Assembly (NCBI GenBank): GCA_002298995.1
Contig: DBMO01000054.1
Coordinates: forward strand, 62,846 to 126,845
From: Desulfarculales bacterium UBA696
Lineage (GTDB): Bacteria; Desulfobacterota; Syntrophobacteria; Syntrophobacterales; Syntrophobacteraceae
Reading direction: 5' to 3'
Length of the DNA stretch: 64,000 bases
Numbering within the stretch: the first letter of the stretch is position 1; each line of letters starts with the position of its first letter. The position numbers and the translations under genes were made by a program. The notes under the pieces were generated by a model. The model saw only the letters and a program-made list of their open reading frames with translations. It was not told the origin of the DNA and searched no databases. This document shows, piece by piece, positions 61,428-64,000 of this stretch.

Positions 61428-62153
61428 ATGAATCGCCTTTTGGTTATAGATGACGACATTGAACTGTGTGAGTTGCTGGCGGACTATTTGAAGCCCGAGG
61501 GGTTCGAGATCACCGCGATCCACGACGGCCGCGAAGGGTTGGAGACGGCTGTTGCGGAAGCCGGGGCCTATAGCCTGATCGTGCTCGATATAATGCTCCC
61601 GGGCATGGGGGGCTTCGAGGTATTGCAGCATATTCGGCAACAGGTAGACACGCCTGTTCTCATGCTGACGGCCCGTGACGAGGAAGTTAATCGGATAGTG
61701 GGGCTCGAAATGGGCGCTGATGATTATCTGCCGAAGCCCTTCAATCCCCGTGAGCTGCTTGCGAGGATTCGAGCCATTCTCCGCCGCACGATGGAGCGGT
61801 CCGAGAAGGCCGCCGGTCAGCTTCCACCTCAAAAGATAATCATGGGCGATGTGGAACTTGATACCCGAACGCGCGTCGTGCGCCACAATGGCGAACACCT
61901 CGCTCTCACTTCGGTGGAGTTCGGTTTATTGGAAATTCTTCTCCGGGCGGCGGGTTCCGTGGTAACTCGCGAAGAACTGGCGGAAAAAGGGCTCGGCCGT
62001 CCTCTCTCGGCCTTTGACCGCAGTGTCGATGTACACTTGAGCAGCCTTCGTAAAAAACTTGGCCCGAAATTCGCCGGAACGGACAGGATCAAGACGATTC
62101 GAGGTGTCGGCTACATCTATATAAATCCCTCCGCCCAGGATGAACCTGAATGA
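61428..62153 (+). CDS. cpxR: CpxR-like OmpR-family response regulator
   Basis: A 241-residue regulator. Receiver residues 1-115 carry D9/D10 and phospho-acceptor Asp54 (LIVLDIMLPGMGG), with T in LTARDE and K in DDYLPKPFNPRELLARI. A winged-helix DNA-binding domain occupies about 140-235 (LTSVEFGLLEILLRAAGSVVTREELAEKGLGRPLSAFDRSVDVHLSSLRKKLG, KTIRGVGYIYI). The N-terminus resembles CpxR of E. coli. ATG at 61428 has GAGAGG upstream. Divergent from the RND operon, which it probably controls. Confidence 0.92.
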   Translation: MNRLLVIDDDIELCELLADYLKPEGFEITAIHDGREGLETAVAEAGAYSLIVLDIMLPGMGGFEVLQHIRQQVDTPVLMLTARDEEVNRIVGLEMGADDYLPKPFNPRELLARIRAILRRTMERSEKAAGQLPPQKIIMGDVELDTRTRVVRHNGEHLALTSVEFGLLEILLRAAGSVVTREELAEKGLGRPLSAFDRSVDVHLSSLRKKLGPKFAGTDRIKTIRGVGYIYINPSAQDEPE

Positions 62154-62183
62154 GGGAACCGTTTACAGGTTCTGAAAGATAAG

Positions 62184-63644
62184 ATGCGAAGCCTGTTCAT
62201 AAAAATCTTTCTGTGGTTCTGGGTAGCGATGGCACTGGTCAGCACCGCTTCCCTCATATCAGCCCTGGCAACGGAGTCTTACCCTCTTTTCGCCATTCCC
62301 TGGATAAGGGGTATCCTGCGACAACCGCACCAGGGCAGGCTGAAAATGGAACCCGGCTCCAATGCGGGCCACGCGCTCGGGTTTGCGGGAAACACTCTGA
62401 GACTCTCCGGCCGAACGGCGATCGATATATATGAAAGAGATGGGAAAGAAGCGCTTTTCGACTTTGTCAATCGCGTCGAAGATTCCGTTCATATCCAGAT
62501 GTTTCTTTTCAAGGGAGACGGATCTCAGTTAACCGACCGGTTCGTTCCGGAAGAAGTTTCCCAACTGGCTGCCACCGCCGAACCCAACCGGCTCGACTAC
62601 AAAAGATCGGGAGAATCAATGGTAACGGCGCTGAGGCTTACGGGGTCCAAATCAGAAGATTACATCCTCGTGGCGAAAGTTCCGGTCCGGCATTTCATAA
62701 CGCGTGACTACCCTGTCGTTTTGGTGCACCTGCTGGTCATCCTCATAACCGCCGGAGGGGTTTGTTATTGGCTGGCCCGCTACATTGCCAATCCGGTCAG
62801 CAGGCTGGGAGCGGCGGCGAGGCGCCTTGCGGACGGGGAACTCGAAACGCGCGTGGGGCCGATGCTTGGAAAACGGCGCGATGAAATCGGAGAGCTTGCA
62901 AAAGATTTCGACCTTATGGCGGAGCGGATCGATTCGCTGATGACGGCGCAAAAACGCCTCATCAGGGACATTAGCCACGAATTCCGCTCGCCTCTAACCA
63001 GGCTCGGACTGGCCCTCGAAATAGCCAAGCTCCGGCGTGGCAGCGAGGCAAACACAGCGCTCGAAAGAATCGGGCTTGAAGCCGAGAGGCTCAATGCGCT
63101 CATAACCAGGCTGCTAACCCTTGCACGAATGGAAAGCGGAGTCGAGGAAATAGAAAAACAGCCGGTCGATATGGCCGAGCTACTCGAAGAAGTTGTTGCG
63201 GACGCCAATTTCGAGGCCCGAGGCCATAAATGCTCGGTTAGAGTGCTTTCAAGCGAGATTTGTTTTGTCGAGGGGGCAAGAGAACTCCTTCGCAGCGCCG
63301 TTGAAAACGTCCTGCGAAATGCAATCCGCTACACAGCGGAAGGCACCGAAATCGAGGTTAAGCTGCTTTACACGAAGGACGCGGGCCCTCCTCATGCCAT
63401 CATCGAAGTTCGTGACCATGGACCAGGAGTTCCTGAAGAGGCTCTATCCGATCTATTTTATCCTTTCTATAGGGTCGGCTTCGCCAGGGACCGCCAACGC
63501 GGCGGAACCGGACTGGGACTCGCCATTACCGAGCGTGCCGTAAGGCTGCACGGCGGCGAAGTAAGCGCCTCCAACGCACCCGGCGGCGGCCTTTCGGTTA
63601 CGGTGGTTCTGCCGGCTATAAATATTGAAGAAGTGAACAAATAA
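62184..63644 (+). CDS. cpxA: CpxA-like envelope-stress sensor histidine kinase
   Basis: A 486-residue membrane kinase. TM1 is about 7-28 (FLWFWVAMALVSTASLISAL), then a periplasmic sensor of about 145 residues, TM2 about 175-195 (LVHLLVILITAGGVCYWLA), HAMP (RYIANPVSRLGAAARRLADGEL), HisKA with the phospho-His in RDISHEFRSPLTRLGLAL, and HATPase with NVLRNAIRYTAEG, DHGPGVPEEALSDLFYPFYR and GTGLGLAITERAV. It begins 30 bp after the regulator gene, a standard pair. No CpxP-like repressor gene is visible next to it. Confidence 0.93.
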   Translation: MRSLFIKIFLWFWVAMALVSTASLISALATESYPLFAIPWIRGILRQPHQGRLKMEPGSNAGHALGFAGNTLRLSGRTAIDIYERDGKEALFDFVNRVEDSVHIQMFLFKGDGSQLTDRFVPEEVSQLAATAEPNRLDYKRSGESMVTALRLTGSKSEDYILVAKVPVRHFITRDYPVVLVHLLVILITAGGVCYWLARYIANPVSRLGAAARRLADGELETRVGPMLGKRRDEIGELAKDFDLMAERIDSLMTAQKRLIRDISHEFRSPLTRLGLALEIAKLRRGSEANTALERIGLEAERLNALITRLLTLARMESGVEEIEKQPVDMAELLEEVVADANFEARGHKCSVRVLSSEICFVEGARELLRSAVENVLRNAIRYTAEGTEIEVKLLYTKDAGPPHAIIEVRDHGPGVPEEALSDLFYPFYRVGFARDRQRGGTGLGLAITERAVRLHGGEVSASNAPGGGLSVTVVLPAINIEEVNK

Positions 63645-63710
63645 AGCACGCTAATTGATAGGTCCCGCCTGGGCCATACATCAATCCCGCAGATTCTTCA
63701 GTTATTTAGG

Positions 63711-63866
63711 ACTTATCCGTAAATAAGGTTGCATAGCCAACAGGATGTTAGTCTCTAGGGTGGGCACGGTTTCTTCGTGCCCACCGACTGTTGATTCATC
63801 TAAATTCGCAACCGGTGGGCACGAAAAAACCGTGCCCACCCTACATGTGCTTATTTACGTACAAAT
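63711..63866. repeat. Nested palindromic, MITE-like element
   Basis: Outer arms CGTAAATAAG (63718-63727) and CTTATTTACG (63850-63859) enclose two large inverse copies of a palindrome: TAGGGTGGGCACGG...CGTGCCCACCG (63756-63786) and its near-perfect reverse complement (63813-63843). Each copy is itself a hairpin (GGTGGGCACG/CGTGCCCACC). No coding capacity is present. It resembles a non-autonomous REP/BIME or MITE insertion downstream of the cpxA-like gene. The remaining bases to 64000 show no gene. Confidence 0.8.
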
Positions 63867-64000
63867 CTTTAGGTCCCCTGAATCCATCATCGCATAACAA
63901 ATCTTTACACTGGTTTACCATACTTAACTCGACCCTATCTGTACCTCAATTATAATAGTCTTAAATCAAGTTAAATTACCCTATATCAGGAGGTATCGAA

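Noticed and set aside
63711..63866. CRISPR array
   Set aside because: The repeats are two inverted copies of a palindrome, not regularly spaced direct repeats.

Overview
This 64 kb window looks like chromosome from an anaerobic, hydrogen- and C1-metabolising bacterium of the former Deltaproteobacteria (Desulfobacterota, probably a syntrophic or sulfate-reducing lineage). That placement is inferred from gene content: a periplasmic NiFeSe-type hydrogenase, a split methylene-tetrahydrofolate reductase (MetV/MetF) wired to NuoE/NuoF-like flavoprotein subunits, the mercury-methylation pair hgcA/hgcB, system II cytochrome c maturation (ResB/CcsA) and many PAS/receiver signalling proteins. No rRNA, tRNA, CRISPR array, integrase or intact insertion sequence was recognised.

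Layout. 1-3093 (minus strand): hydrogenase large subunit, then small subunit, then a truncated membrane sensor with a periplasmic haem-c site. 4011-10347 (minus): guaB, guaA, a UPF0280 protein, a YfcE-like phosphoesterase, a HIT protein and a LapA-like membrane protein, preceded by a Ppx/GppA phosphatase. 10514-12535: a YrdC/YciO-family gene and a secreted beta-propeller, converging on a shared terminator. 12997-20915 (plus): a five-gene operon encoding an FdhA/NuoG-like iron-sulfur/molybdopterin protein without the formate-dehydrogenase Cys/Sec, a NuoE-like protein, a giant NuoF-GltD fusion, MetV and MetF; it ends in a strong terminator. 21549-28737: an HDOD protein and a convergent five-gene signalling operon (two histidine kinases, two receivers, one tandem-ACT-like protein). 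28960-30732: a TrxR-like flavoprotein and a Nudix hydrolase.

30927-37350 (plus): resB, ccsA, tatA, tatB, tatC, rdgB, hgcA, hgcB, so cytochrome c assembly and Tat export sit next to mercury methylation. 37405-42162: a radical SAM protein, a WaaE-like glycosyltransferase, two small secreted proteins, an orphan phoU and an enoyl-CoA hydratase/isomerase homologue. 42391-46267 (minus): a sulfate ABC transporter (sbp-cysT-cysW-cysA). 46531-51750: a secreted papain-like protease divergent from a secreted TPR-CHAT (caspase-like) protein. 51848-63644: an MdtABC-like RND efflux operon with its outer-membrane lipoprotein, divergent from a CpxRA-like two-component pair. Dispersed palindromic repeats lie in several gaps, and a MITE-like nested palindrome lies at the right end.

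The most interesting unit is the 12997-20915 operon. It suggests a soluble flavin/iron-sulfur complex that couples NAD(P)(H), and possibly a low-potential carrier, to methylene-THF/methyl-THF interconversion. hgcAB is the most consequential individual call, because it predicts methylmercury formation.
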